Shown here: positions 12,206 through 24,045 of the stretch, one piece after another
How the letters are laid out: each line of letters starts with the position of its first letter
Numbering within the stretch: position 1 is the stretch's first letter
Assembly: GCA_963556145.1 (NCBI GenBank)
Contig: OY744461.1
Coordinates: 5,022,001 to 5,086,000, forward strand
Source: Hygrocybe punicea
Taxonomy: Eukaryota > Basidiomycota > Agaricomycetes > Agaricales > Hygrophoraceae
DNA: 64,000 nucleotides
Direction of reading: 5' to 3'
Program-made: the position numbers and the translations under genes
The notes under the pieces: generated by a model
Seen by the model: only the letters and a program-made list of their open reading frames with translations
Databases searched by the model: none
Told to the model about the DNA's origin: nothing

Positions 12206-13168
12206 CTATGCTCCCTCAATCTCTGAGAGTACAATCTCCTTCTTCGCTCGAAGTTCTTTCTTCTCTCGATTCATCAGCTCTGCATACCAGTCATGGTTAT
12301 AGAAATTCAATGGCAGGCTAGGTGGCACCTCATGCCTGCTCTCCTTTCCCCCGCAAATGCTACAATGGCGAGGAGGGTTCCCAGCCCAGGTGTTACCATA
12401 ACAATTGGTGGTGTTGTAATCGCAATCAACTAACCTCAGGAATCTTGTGATGTCTTTGTTGCGCCATGCCTTTTTTCTGATCATGTAGATCCTCCTGCTG
12501 TCGTTGTCATCGTCACTTTCATCCGAGCTCATGCCCTCCACATTAAGTAAATCGAGGACCTCGAACAGGCCATTCCAGGCTACATCAGTTTCTCCAGTGG
12601 GAGCCATCCTATTGCTCAGGGTGATTTTGAGCTGGGTGTCAAACAGCTGTGGTTGTGGTGGGGATGTAGGCCTAACCAACTGCTAGGGTTTGCTCATCTG
12701 CTTTCATCTTGTGTTTGGTCGTTGCTGCTCTAATGCGGCCTTCTTGGCCCGGGAAAGTCGTTCCCTGGTTTGGTGGCCTCTCTCGCCTGGTTTGGGGGAA
12801 GCAGCCTGGATCTCTTGCTTGAGGCGATACAAGTGTCCAAAGAACATCTCATGGATTTCGACATAATTTTCATCAGTCAAGGTGTGTCCACCGCCATTGG
12901 GGGTTGGTGCTTCCAGATAAGTGACGAACAATTCATATAATCGGTAGTTCCATTCACCATGGAGATTGCTCCAGTCAGGTGACATGGGGTATAAAGAGGG
13001 TCCTGGTCCCCCCCCATTGTCTTCACACCAGTCGAAGTTGTCCTGTGGAGGAGGAGGGATGTGTAATGCATCCTTGTCGTGTTCAATGCCAAACAGTTTG
13101 TTCATGGCGGCTCGGACCTCTTTCTGCAAGGCCTGGTTTGGCATTTCGTCGCTTGTAGCACATTTCAA
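12206..13168 (-). pseudogene. Conserved agaricomycete protein of TE-rich regions, two segments
   Basis: Minus strand. Segment 1 (13168-12704) starts KCATSDEMPNQALQKEVRAA, continues LHIPPPPQDNFDW, then a Trp/Tyr-rich block and the basic stretch RERLSRAKKAALEQQR. Segment 2 (12679-12206) has LFEVLDLLNVEGMSSDES, a basic run AWRNKDITRFLRLVD, then PSLPLNFYNHDWYAEL and an acidic/basic helical tail. The order (basic N-terminal domain, GMSSDES, a short Trp/Arg segment, LPxNFYxxxWYxxL) matches an uncharacterised family I remember from mushroom genomes. The join near 12690 contains two stops, so either an intron or decay separates the halves. No start codon could be fixed; coding may continue upstream to about 13230. 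Confidence 0.5.
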
Positions 13169-13560
13169 CTCACCAGTTTTCCAGTCCTTGAGGGGCTGTG
13201 GTTCCCGATCAGTGCTGGCTTAAATCGGCAGGGTGGAAATCTTTGGGTTGTTCGAGGCCTTTGAGGGCCTGGCTGAGGCTGCCCAAACTTCAGTTTGTCT
13301 AAGTTGGCAAGTAACCTTGTCCTCCAATGTTACCAGCTAGTGGCTTGTCTATCAGCAGTGATTAACGTGAAGAGTTGGAGCCACCCGCCTGTTTTGATGA
13401 TGACATGTTTGGCTCAGGTGAAGCTGAAGGTTGCAAGGGCAGCTTCGGCTCGAATGTGGCCTTCAGGGTTGGTCCTGCTCCTGCCCGTGGTCTTGAGAAC
13501 CACATTGGTGGCGGCACATTTTGGGTTGCAGGGTTCTGAGTTTCCTAGGTAGTCAACCTT

Positions 13561-14180
13561 CAATCACAAATCATTAATTCTGTCTCGGTTGAATAGCCAG
13601 CCACAACACAAAGTATCAAACATTTTTTGGCTACAACACATATCCCGCACCACCAATAACCAGGCACTGATGTTCAACATCATATAGCATCTACTTAGTA
13701 CTCCCAGAATTAAATTTGGATTTTTGAGATCTGTACTCGCAAAGTTGGGTGATTAAGGGTCCAATTTTGGCAGAGGAATACAACACATTGTGAATATCTC
13801 TGTATGTAGGATCCAATAAAATACACAAATTAATCTAGGAGTAGGTATTCTACACTTGTATCTCTGTAGAGTCTTACTTTGTTGATACATGCATTATTGT
13901 GCATGCCAGAATATTCAAAATGTTCCAGCCATAGTTCCATATTTAGCAACTCGACCCCATTTAGGAATTCGGCAACTGCTGGCTGGCTTTCCCGCATGAC
14001 TTGAAGTTTTCAACGACATGAAACAGGAGCAGAAGAGCACCCAAGGTTTTATTTTTATTTTTGAATCTTTGTTTTTTTTGCTAACTAAGGTGGGTTTGTG
14101 TGCAGTTACCCCATGCCAAATGCAGGTGAACCTGAACACCCACCAACCTACCCAGCCCAGACAAGAACGCCACAGCCACC
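13561..14180. other. No gene recognised
   Basis: AT-rich spacer without supported coding sequence. A T-rich run lies at about 14047-14078. Confidence 0.4.
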
Positions 14181-14850
14181 TCAGTAAACCCAATGGGCGT
14201 GGACGACAACGGTCCCAGTGAGGATAGCGGAAATGGCCCGCGATGCCGGGGAAAAAGATGCGCCAGATGGCAACGACGAGGACACAGATGGCCTGCCGAT
14301 GAGGATGGAGATGAGAATGACCAGCCAGGGGACGACGACAAAGGGAACGACAAGGACAGAGACAGGGATGACGGGGACGGGGATGGGGACGGGGACGGGG
14401 ACGGGGACGACGACAACGGGATGATGACGAGAATGGGGGATGACGACTGGGATAGGGACAATGATGACAGGGACGACGACAAGAACAGGGGACAATGACA
14501 GGGATGGGGACAACGATGACGGGACGAAGACAAAGATGAAGACAAAGACAAGGATGGAGACGGGGACAGGGACAAGGACGACGGAGGTATGTACATGCCA
14601 CTCCCCTCCTCTCTTTCCTCCTCTCTCTCCCTCTCCCTCTCCCTGCTGCCTGTCCCTCCTCTTGCTTCTCCCACTCCCTTCTCCCACTCCTTCTCCCACT
14701 CCCACTCCCACTCCCACTCCCTTCTCCCTTCTCTCACCCCCCCTCCCTCCTCCCACCCCCTTGTCCCACCCCCACCCTCTTCCACCTCCCACCACCTCCC
14801 ACCTCTCACCACCAGACCACCACCACCAGCCATATATAATTATTCAATTA
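14181..14850. repeat. Simple-sequence block (GGGGAC)n then (CTCCC)n
   Basis: The left half is a purine-rich array dominated by GGGGAC and GACGAC units, and the right half a pyrimidine array of CTCCC and CCACC units. Long reading frames on both strands give only Asp/Gly-, Arg/Glu- or Ser/Pro-rich low-complexity protein, so none is annotated. Confidence 0.7.
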
Positions 14851-15182
14851 TGTATTTAGATAAAATAATTATTTAATGTATATTTTCACTTAAGTAATAT
14901 TGAGGTATTGCTATTCATATGAGGTATGTATTTATTTGCCATTGAGTAATATTAAATAAAAAAAGCACCATATTCCAAGTGGGGTAATTTCTGATTTTGG
15001 CATATAGCTCCTGGAATGGCTGATGGTAAAACTGAGATATTGTGCATTTCCAAAATAATAAATTTGTAATTTTGCTATTCTCTGTGCTTTTAATAATTCC
15101 ATTTCATTATATTACAAGAAAATGGTTAACCAACTGCCAGAAGAAAGTGAACTGCACCCCCTAGCAATGGCATGATGCCCCT
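14851..15182. other. AT-rich spacer, nothing recognised
   Basis: AT-rich sequence with no open frame of note. Its right end leads into the minisatellite. Confidence 0.4.
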
Positions 15183-16745
15183 GGCAACTGCCAGAAGAAA
15201 CTGACCATTCAGCAGCTACTGCTCTGAGTTAAACTGGGGGTCCAGCAACTGCTACACCTGGTTAAACTGGAGGTACAGTAGCCAGTGCTCCAAGTTAAAC
15301 TGGAGGTGCAGCACCTGCTGCACCTGGTTAAACTGAGGGTACAGCAACTGCTGCAGATGGTTAAACTGACCATCCAGTAGCTACTGCTCCAAGTTAAACT
15401 GGAGGTGCAGCAAGTGCTGCACCTGGTTAAACTGACCATCCAGCAGCTACTGCTATGAGTTAAACTGGATGTCCAGCAAGTGCTGTATCTGGTTAAACTG
15501 AGCAATCAGTAGCAACTGCTCTGAGTTAAACTAGACATCCAGCAAATGCTGCACCTGGTTAAGCTGAGAACACAGTAGCTGCTGTTCTCAGTTAAATTCA
15601 TGGTCCAGCAAGTACTGCTTTCAGTTTAACTGCCAATGCAGTAAATAGTGCACACAGTTTAACTAAGCTCACAGTAACAACTGGGCTGGGTTTAACTGAG
15701 CTTTACAGTGAACTGAAGGCCTTAGCACTGCTGTCTAAAGTTTAACTGAACCTACCAGTAATTGCTAGGCCGAGTTTAACTGTATCACAGCAGCACAGGG
15801 TGTGCAGTAGCATACCATGTCACACAGTATCTTGAAAGTACTTGACAAGTATACTAAATATCATTACCATAACATTAAACATGGTATTGTAACAGTATTC
15901 AGACATAAACTACAATACTTGTGCTCAAATTCATCTGAAGGTATGAAGGCAAATGAGACTTATACCTTTTCAATAACATCAAGCCTTTTGTTTCACTACT
16001 TTTACTGTATCTACAGCAAAGTACCGTATAGTTCGGATAGAATACTTGCAGCCTAAGATGAATAAAAGTATTAAACTAGTAAGGAAGTTGTGCCACTTTC
16101 ACTACTAGGATACCTTTTGAATCCTTTCAAGATACAGTGTGAAATAGTATAGTACTGTTGCCATATTGTAGATTTAAGATACTGTGTCAATACTTTTAAG
16201 ATACTGTTTCAGTACTTTTATTATAATAAAAGTATCTTAAAAGTATTGACACAGTATCTTAAATCTACAATATGGCAATAGTACTATACTATTTCACACT
16301 GTATCTTGAAAGGATTCAAAAGGTATCCTAGTAGTAAAAGTGGCACAACTTCCTTACTAGTTTAATACTTTTATTCATCTTAGGCTGCAAGTATTCTATC
16401 CGAACTATATGGTACTTTGCTGTAGATACAGTAAAAGTAGTGAAACAAAAGGCTTGATGTTATTGAAAGGGTATAAGTCTCATTTGCCTTCATACCTTCA
16501 GATGAATTTGAGCACAAGTATTGTAGTTTATGTCTGAATACTGTTACAATACCATGTTGAATGTTATGGTAATGATATTTAGTATACTTGTCAAGTACTT
16601 TCAAGATACTGTGTGACATGGTATGCTACTGTGCACCCTGTGCAGGCACTGTCTGGGAGTTTAACTTAAGCCCCAGCTACTAGTGCAGATAGTACACCTA
16701 ACTTTCGTACCTTAACTGGGGTTGAGTTAACTAAAACCACAGGGA
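15183..16745 (+). repeat. 33-bp minisatellite, interrupted by a palindromic element
   Basis: Units of about 33 bp begin GTTAAACTG and contain a CAGCA..TGCTG mini-palindrome; neighbouring units alternate in sequence, suggesting a 66-bp higher-order unit. Clear units run from about 15225 to 15600 and become degenerate to 15792. Degenerate units resume at 16644-16745, so the palindrome 15793-16643 inserted into the array. Because 33 is a multiple of 3, the array gives an open Cys/Thr/Ser-rich minus-strand frame that is not taken as a gene. Confidence 0.7.
15793..16643. repeat. 851-bp fold-back (palindromic) element 1
   Basis: Two arms of about 400 bp, nearly identical as inverted copies, meet at a short spacer near 16218. 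The same 79-residue frame reads outward from both arms (15817-16056 plus, 16380-16619 minus). Outer ends share GCACAGGGTG. No transposase is encoded. Target duplication not resolved. Confidence 0.85.
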
Positions 16746-16757
16746 CCACTGGTCGTG

Positions 16758-19149
16758 TCATTCCTGGGTATAGCGGGTGCCGGGTGTAAAGTCGGGTGGA
16801 TGAGTTGGGAGCATGGGTAAATCGGCTAGCGGGTCATCAGTGATCTCACGTATAATCCGATATTCGTCGGGAAGAGTGGTAGAAATTGGGCGGATACGAT
16901 CGGCTACCTTCTTATACTTTTTCTTGGTGACGACTCCTTTTAGGTCCCTGGTAGGGGGGGTGGTATACGAGATATAAGTAGCGTGTTCAGTAGAGGCTTT
17001 GTTACAAATATTTGAAGAAGAAATAGATGACGCGGGAGCGGAGATGGAACAAGATGAAAGAAGGGTATCGGTAGTACGTATCTGATTTTGTACATCAGTC
17101 AACAATGAAATGTACTGGGAGGCAGTCTGAGGCTGAGACGAAGAGAAATCTAAATTGATGGAAAAACATAAGTCCTCTTCTAGGGCAAAAGGCAAAAGGG
17201 AAGAATAGTTCGTGGTATAGGTGTGGTCGCTTTCGAGTGGCGGCTTCTCATCTCCCGGTGCATCCCTCCCGAGAGGCATCTTCATATTTTGGAGGCTGTA
17301 ACCGAGCTTTTCCCAGATGTCGTGTCGCATGCCGATGATCATAGAACCATTGTCAAGGACGCACTCGAATATGAACTTGCCATTGATGAGCGGGTAGACT
17401 GCATGGAGAGGGACTGAGTCTCAGCCGACGACAAGTGGGACGTTTTCCTGACAATGTTGGCAGGCACGGGTGGGGATTTCGGGTGCATGAAAGTGGAAGA
17501 CCTCGATGCTGTTACTCTCGGTGGTGACCTTTTTCGAAGTAGTGAGGTCCTTCATGTGACGGCGGGCATCGGACGACATGGCCAAGAGTTCTCATTGCGA
17601 AATGCAGACTTGAGAATCGAGCGCACGGTCGATGATGGATTTGGTGATACCGGGATCTTCGATGGGGGCCTGGTAGCGGTATTGTGGGTGTGACACAGGA
17701 AGGTTCTGGGGGGTGTGCGGCATGAAGGTGGTTGGCTCGGTCAGCCGCATGTTCAAAGGGGGGACTATGGTGATTGGCTGCTCGTTGATAGGTCTGGCCG
17801 TTTTCTCGGCGGGTTTCGTGGCGGAAACAGACATGGAAGCAGCGGGCGGATTGGGATATGTCTCTCTAGACTTGCCTTTCGCTTTTGAGGGGATTTCTAC
17901 ACCGTTGAATCTAACCCATTTATGAAGCCACTGCACTTCGGCTTCCAAAACCTTGATTTGTTCATTGTTGTTGTCGATGTTGGACGTTGTGGACTGAAAG
18001 ATGTTGGCATACTCAGTGGTGACCTCAGGTTCGTAGGTCAGTACTTCGATGGTGGAGACAAAGTTGGTTTTGACGTGAGGCGGGGGGTCGCATTGGAACG
18101 GTTCTGTGGGGTTATGGGCAGGGGGAGCATGGTTGCCAGGGTTCTGTGCGTGCCACACGTCGAAGCGATCCTTTATATTTTTGCCGACGATAGCCTTTGG
18201 AAGATACATTCCATTGGGCAACACGATGTGGCCATGCTTATTCTTGCAGCATATTCCGTCCTGAGTGTATTGCTTGCAGATGGGACAATCACGTATATGA
18301 TGGAACAGGTTGTCGCAAAAGAGGCAGTTAAAATTTGTGAACCCCTGTCCCACGGTGGTCGGCTCAGCCCTATTTGCACAAGGCTTTGGAGGATTGTTTT
18401 GTTTGGTGAGGGCTTGTGTGAGGATGGCTAGTTGCTGTGAGACAAGATGAAAGAGGTCGGATACATTGGGTTCGACCAGTTCCGCTTTAGGAATGACAGG
18501 GTCATAGTGAGTGGGTGGCGGGTTCTATTGGAGTCAAGTACCTGATGGCGGTAGGCGATGTCGACGATAGACGAGAGATGGTGGACAGTTCGGCCATGGT
18601 TCTGGCCAGCAGGAAGTGGGTGCAGTTGTGGAAGTCCTGGAAGTCGTAAGGGTCGCTATGGAAATGGTTCGGCTTCTGGTACTGCAGGCGGGTTTTGATG
18701 TCCTTTTTAAGCTTGGCATGGAAGCCATTCTCGTACGCGATGTTGCATTCTCGAGGAGAGATTCCACCTTTCTCTAAGAGGAATCCTGAGATCCAGATGA
18801 ACTTGCAGTAGTATTCGCCAAGTTCGGCGCGAGTACAGATGCCGTAACTGGTTTGGGTGTGGGTGAGATGGTCTAGATCCGCCATCATGTACCGATGATC
18901 GTCCTCTGTGCCTGGGTATAGCACGAGAACGCTCCTTTTGAAAGTTGTGTAATTGGTGCTGGTTGTGCTAGGCAGACTTGCCAAAAGCTCGTAATCGCTA
19001 AGGGATGCGTAGCGCAAGCGATGCTTAATGCAGCCTGTGTTGTTGAGGCCAGCATCGGCAGCAAGTAGCTCGACTTCTTCGAAGAAGCAGCTTAGGTTGA
19101 GCAGGTTCCCGTCGAAGGTCTGGGCCATAGAATGACGGCGAGCGGGCAT
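16758..19149 (-). pseudogene. LTR-retrotransposon Gag plus protease remnant
   Basis: Minus strand. Part 1 (19149-18502) starts MPARRHSMAQTFDGN and is a Gag capsid-like region (CFFEEVELLAADAGL, then GELGEYYCKFIWISGF-type helices without the first G). Part 2 (18353-17592) has one CCHC zinc knuckle CLFCDNLFHHIRDC (spacing C-x2-C-x4-H-x4-C) followed by a Pro-rich linker. Part 3 (about 17590-16758) reads SVPLHAVYPLINGKFIFECV then LDNGSMI, which sits where retroviral-type aspartic proteases have L-D-S/T-G; here Ser/Thr is replaced by Asn. A frameshift near 18520 and an in-frame TGA at 17421 break it. No reverse transcriptase or integrase follows, since the array and palindrome begin at 16745. Most likely a Ty3/Gypsy-type element, by Gag style. 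Confidence 0.75.
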
Positions 19150-20380
19150 TTATCATGGGGTAACATGGGGAGCGGTAACGTGGGGACTGGTCGAAGATCC
19201 GGAGGTCGAAGTCATTGTTGTAATAGGATTTGGCTGAGATGAAACAGTTGTCGGGTGTACGATGGGCGGGTCGGGTAACGTGGACAATGATGGTGTGGGT
19301 GAAGACAAGGACAAGGACAAGGACAAGGATGAAGTTTTTGATATTGAGAGCGAAGATGTGGACGGAGGTTCTAATGAAGTTGAGGTCAGGGATGTAGGTG
19401 ATGCAGGTGTCGAGCTAAGATCGGATGAGTCAGGTGTTATTGTAATAATCGGTATATTGACCGATTTGAGACTGTTGGATGAAAGATATAAGGGGGTGTT
19501 TGACCCTGAGATGAGCAGGAGATTGTTATGTTGAGCGAGGTGGTCGGGTACTAGCTGGAAGAAGTCGTGGTTGATTGTCGGGTTGAAGGCAGCTAAAGAG
19601 AGTTCTTGTTGAAGAGTTCTTCAAGGTAGATCTCAAAGATGACGGTCAGAGGGAGGGATATGGGAAGAGGAAGCTATGGTGGTGCTAGACTATTCCTCAT
19701 GGTGGGCTCCAGATGTAGTGGCGAGGTCGGGGAGGCTGCGGAATAATAATCCTAACCTGGGGGTGTCAGCGTAGAAGTGACTGGGAATAGTTTAGCAAGC
19801 TTTAAAGAAATGATAAGAAACTAATAGTAAAAAGCTGCCACGTAATACTACTGTTAACTAACAAGATCGGTTGAAGCTGACGAAGCCAACGATGTCGGGT
19901 ATGGTGGGTTGGGTGTCGGGTGACAAGAGATGTAGAAATAAAGATGGTAGAATGACAGGGAGAGTGTCAAGGAAACCGATGAGTAATATGTGTGATGGAT
20001 TTTACTGAGAGACTGATTCTCAGAGAGAGGAAACAGGGGAACTGATTTCTTATTTTGACACGGCGCTTGGGCACCGTTTTTATACTACAAAATTCTCTAT
20101 CTAGATTCGGACGAGGATCCTCAGCCGATGAGAGAGAACAAGGAGGAATAGAAATGGGGAAATGAGAAGAGGGTTGCAATGTGACGGTGACAGGAAAATG
20201 GAGGGGAAAGTAAATATTCACGAAAACGATCTAAAGATTCATACCTATCTCCGAAAGGACGAAAGGATGCATATATAAGGCAAGTCTGAAGTCGGGAATC
20301 GAGTCCGATGAGATCCGTCTGCAATAATTGGGATTCCATGAGTTTAGGAGGTGGACTGACCAGGTACATGAGTGGCCGTG
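19150..20380. other. Upstream region of the Gag remnant, possible LTR/leader
   Basis: No gene is supported. A (GGACAA)n-like run lies at 19306-19328 and a TATATAAGG box-like string at about 20272. Being 5' of the minus-strand Gag, it may include the element's LTR and leader, but I could not find a second LTR copy to confirm it. Confidence 0.3.
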
Positions 20381-20959
20381 CTAGTCAGTATGCATCGGGT
20401 TGCGTCAGGTTCAAGCATGGATCACTAGAGACGTCGGGTTCGAGCAGATTCATGAGATATTGAGTTTACGGCCTCAGAGGGTCGAGGACCCTCTACAGCG
20501 CATGCAACGAGCCCCCCACGCTCAATGTCGCTCATCCCCGCACTTACCCCCCATGAACAGGTCCTGCACACCCGCCTCGAGTGCGTGCTGCACACTGGCC
20601 ACAGTGCAGTGCATGCAGAGAGCCATGAACATACCCGCCAGCAGGGTCGCCTGAGGAGCTCTCAGAGCACGAGTGATGAGAGTGACACGGCTGGGCCACA
20701 GTGTTTCCTTGGGGAGGGACAATGACCGGGATGGGGGATAGGGACACGGAGATGGCATAGCACATCTGCGGAAGCACACTCAAGATGAGTTATTACTTGC
20801 TTCCCATACTCACCACATCTGGCAGCTGTCTTTCGCTCCCTCTGTACACAGCCATCTGGTGACTGTGCATCTCCTCACCACCCTTCATCGACGTCTTATG
20901 GGTTGCCCAGAGACATGGTGTTGGCTCCATTCCTCATGCATTCTATTTGCTTGCTATCA
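20381..20959. other. Spacer with a short piece of the copy A/B repeat
   Basis: No gene supported. About 20885-20915 (CGTCTTATGGGTTGCCCAGAG) resembles the part of copy A around 11970-12050, so a small degraded piece of that repeat is present. Confidence 0.3.
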
Positions 20960-21628
20960 CTACTCTGCATCCTCATCCTCATCCTCCTCATCTTCCTCGT
21001 CCTCCTCATTGTCGTGCCCTTTTTTCTCCGGCACAGCCCCTTTCTTTCTTGGAGCTCCCTTCCTGGCGGCGACCACCTGTCCCACTGCTTCCTCCACCTT
21101 CCTTGTTACGGCCTTCTCCTTTGTGCGCCAAGCGCTTTCCGAGGTATATTTCAGGTGGAGCTTCAACATTGACCTGACTGGCCAATTGTCGATGTATTGG
21201 TCCACAATTGGATGTCTCTTGGCTGTCTATGTGACTGGTGAGCAGCCCGGCGGGCATAGGTGGCACATTTGCTTACTTGGCGACAAATGGCACATATTGC
21301 GTGATCTTTTTGATGTGCAAAGCTGATGCCTTGGTCAAGCTTCTCATTGGCTCGGGAATGGACATATTTCTATGACTTGAGATCAATTACCACACCCTTT
21401 GTTATTGGCTGATGTTTGCGTCACCTGCACTTTCTCAAATTCTGTTTTGGGCCATCCAAGTACATCCTTCAAGTTGTAACCACCACTGCCCGAGCGTCCC
21501 GCCTCACCTGGTGGCTTAGGAATTTTGCTACTGCCAATGGTTTCCTCCTTGCTTTCTAGAGCGGATAGTTCCGACATGGTTTCATCACTGCATTCACTCT
21601 CTTCGTGGTCATTTGTCCAAGAGTTCAT
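20960..21628 (-). pseudogene. Decayed conserved agaricomycete ORF (IPKPPGEAGR type)
   Basis: Minus strand. The N-terminal piece (21628-21383) is acidic, then IPKPPGEAGRSGSGGYNLKD and VLGWPKTEFEKVQ. After a disrupted stretch a second piece (21205-20960) reads YIDNWPVRSMLKLHLKYTSE then a Lys/Arg/Glu-rich tail ending in an acidic run. I recall the same two landmarks (PPGEAGR...GYNL, then WPV..ML..HLKY) in short uncharacterised proteins scattered through mushroom genomes near transposons. Function unknown. Stops between the pieces indicate a pseudogene. Confidence 0.45.
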
Positions 21629-22187
21629 GTCTCATTCTTCCTCATCAAAATTGATCCATGGGGTAATCATGGGGGGGTCAGGAAGTTCCTGAGTGGTGAA
21701 TATAATGTGTCCAGTGATAAGTGGCAGGTGTTGGCGAATAAAAGCAGCAGTCTCCATTATTTCTGACCTGCTTTCGTGTAGCCATATTTATTATTATTCA
21801 TGGTCCTTTTATTTTGTGGTCCTTGTTCCCTTCAAGTCTCTTCCGTATTCAATGCATGACTCTTGTCCCTCTAATAGAGTGCCCCTTGTCCTTTGTCCTT
21901 ATTATTGTCACATTGTCTCATAAGCGTGGCCATGTGACGTTACAATTACACCCCTCAAGGAATACTATATGAAGTCTTCACAAAAGGATGGTGAACACAA
22001 TTATATATTTGAGTACATAATACTGAGCCTTAGCATCATACCTGTGAAAATTTTCCTGTGTTATTCACACATACGTCACATCCATGCCATCAAGCATTCA
22101 ACAAATGTGGGACCATATTTTTGTGCCGAAAGATGTATGTTGGGATGAACCCCCAAGTTCATGCCTGGCCTGACTTCCAGACAGCAA
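21629..22187. other. AT-rich spacer, no gene recognised
   Basis: No supported coding sequence. It separates the minus-strand remnant from the plus-strand WD40 gene and could contain upstream sequence of either. Confidence 0.3.
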
Positions 22188-23919
22188 TATCAACTAGCTC
22201 AATGGCTTGCTGGCCACACCGCAGCCATCAACTGCTTTGCCTTCGCACATGATGGCGAGCAACTTGCAAGCGGAGGTAAGGAGACTGGCAACTTGGGACG
22301 ACGACGCTGATGGCATGTGACATAGGCGATGACGAAACGGTTTGCATTTGGACCTTGGAGAAATACAAGTGTGTTCAGGTGGTTCATGACAACAGAAAGT
22401 GGGGGCAAATCACCTGTGTAAAGTGGCTAGCCTCCAAAGCTGGAGTCATGGGCAAAACACTTTGCTTTGGAACTGGGAGAGGAATGGTGTCAGTATATCG
22501 CCAAAGCAGGCTCAGGGTGAGTCTGCACCTTGTTTCATTCAATAGCGGTGCTGATGATGGCCAGGGCAAGTTCGTGGAGTTATTAAACACTCGCACGTTT
22601 GCCGTTAGTGACAGCGTTGAGGCCCTGGTGTTTGATCCAACATGCAGCTGGCTGGCAGCATCAAGTCACTATGGCCAGGTTCATATTTATTGCCTGGGGA
22701 AGAACAGTGAGTTGAGAATTTGAAGAGGTGCCTTCAAAAGAATACTTACAAAAACAAAGGCACTCTGGTGAGCATATGGAATAAGCACTTGCTAGACGTG
22801 ACCATCCCTCGTGCTATCCACTTCGTGGGCGGCTATCAGAGGCTTTTGGTGTTCAGTTTGGAGTCAGGAGAAATGTGAGTCAATGCATACCAGCCACAGC
22901 ATGTTGCTAATTTCCATGCGGCCAGTTCCTGTCGAGATGCGAAGACTTCCATAAAGAAGTGGTCCAAGGTGTTGAAGTCAGGCATGTGAGTTATTTGATG
23001 GAAAGAAGTCCGTGGAACTGAGGTGGTTTTCATAGAGGGAATGCCAGCATCTGCCCATTGGATAAATTCCTTCTCATTTACAACTTGACGACTGGATTTG
23101 ATCTATACAACATTACTCGGACTTCTCCTGTGCGATCCTTCAGCATACCAGTCACTCGAAGATAGGTCAAGAAAGGGGTTTTCACAGAGCAAGCCAGTGT
23201 GGTTGTATGCGGAAGCGATCACAGTGGTGTCTACATTTCCAACACAAACTCGGAAGGAGTGGTCCAAACCTTGCATCATGATGGAGGTGAGTTTGTCCAC
23301 TTTCCAAAATATGGGGATGGCGTTGAATTTAGATATTCAGGCCAAGTATTGGTTCAGACAGTCAAGGTACATAAACAAACAAGAGGTCGACTTAAGTCTT
23401 AGTATTGGATTTAGGCTGTCTCTTCTCCTGAGGGCCATCTCATTGCCTCGGGTTCATCGGAAAATTGTTTCGACATATGCATCTGGGAGAAACTGGTGAG
23501 CATCAAAGCATGCCACATACACGTTCAGTACTTACTGCTTCCCAGACCAAGCAGGTCATCAACAAGCATAAAAAGGTGGACCATGCACTCTCTGACCAGT
23601 TGGTGATGCTAAATGGGTTGGTTTTGTTCTTGATTCTTTACTTGACATCAAAATTTTGGATGCCAGCATTGGTCCAGGTATTTGGGTCGCCCTTTTGTCT
23701 TTCTTGATCTGACAGAATGAGCAAGGCACCAAGTCGATCACCGCCGTCATTCAGAAGAGCCTGGAATTGCACAGGATGCCAACCTTCGAAAAGACACCCG
23801 AGGACCCCTGGGCGCGGTTTGCTGACCTAGATGACACCAAACTGAGGCAACTTTTGGGCATGAAAAAGATGACGATTGAAGAAGTACAAGGGGAAATACA
23901 AGGGGAAGGCCCCGACTAA
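22188..23919 (+). pseudogene. Decayed WD40-repeat protein gene
   Basis: The first exon gives a beta-propeller blade, AGHTAAINCFAFAHDGEQLA then SGG. A 50-bp intron (22276-22325, GT-AG) joins it to GDDETVCIWTLEKYKC. Further blade-like parts: ITCVKWLAS with GTGRGMVSVY (22414-22500), DSVEALVFDPTCSWLAASSH (about 22610), FLLIYNLTTGFDLYNI (about 23065), SVVVCGSDHSGVYISN (about 23195), LHHDGGEFVHF (about 23273). The C-terminus, SLELHRMPTFEKTP to GEIQGEGPD, ends at 23919. A TAG at about 23165 and other stops between blades disrupt it. I remember long WD40 proteins with this layout as common in Agaricomycetes; partners unknown. It lies between transposon-derived ORFs. Confidence 0.65.
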
Positions 23920-24045
23920 AAAGTGGAAGGATTTTGTATGAGTAGACAAACTTTGAGGCACTAAATAACAGAATAACTTGCCTGAGAATGAAGCACATGC
24001 ACATGGGAGGAATGAGTGCAGGCTTTGGCCATGAGATTGGCAATT

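Noticed and set aside
14589..14876. Ser/Pro-rich ORF
   Set aside because: Product of the CTCCC array.
15209..15505. CRISPR-like array or Cys-rich gene
   Set aside because: Contiguous 33-bp minisatellite without unique spacers, in a eukaryotic context; open only because the period is a multiple of 3.
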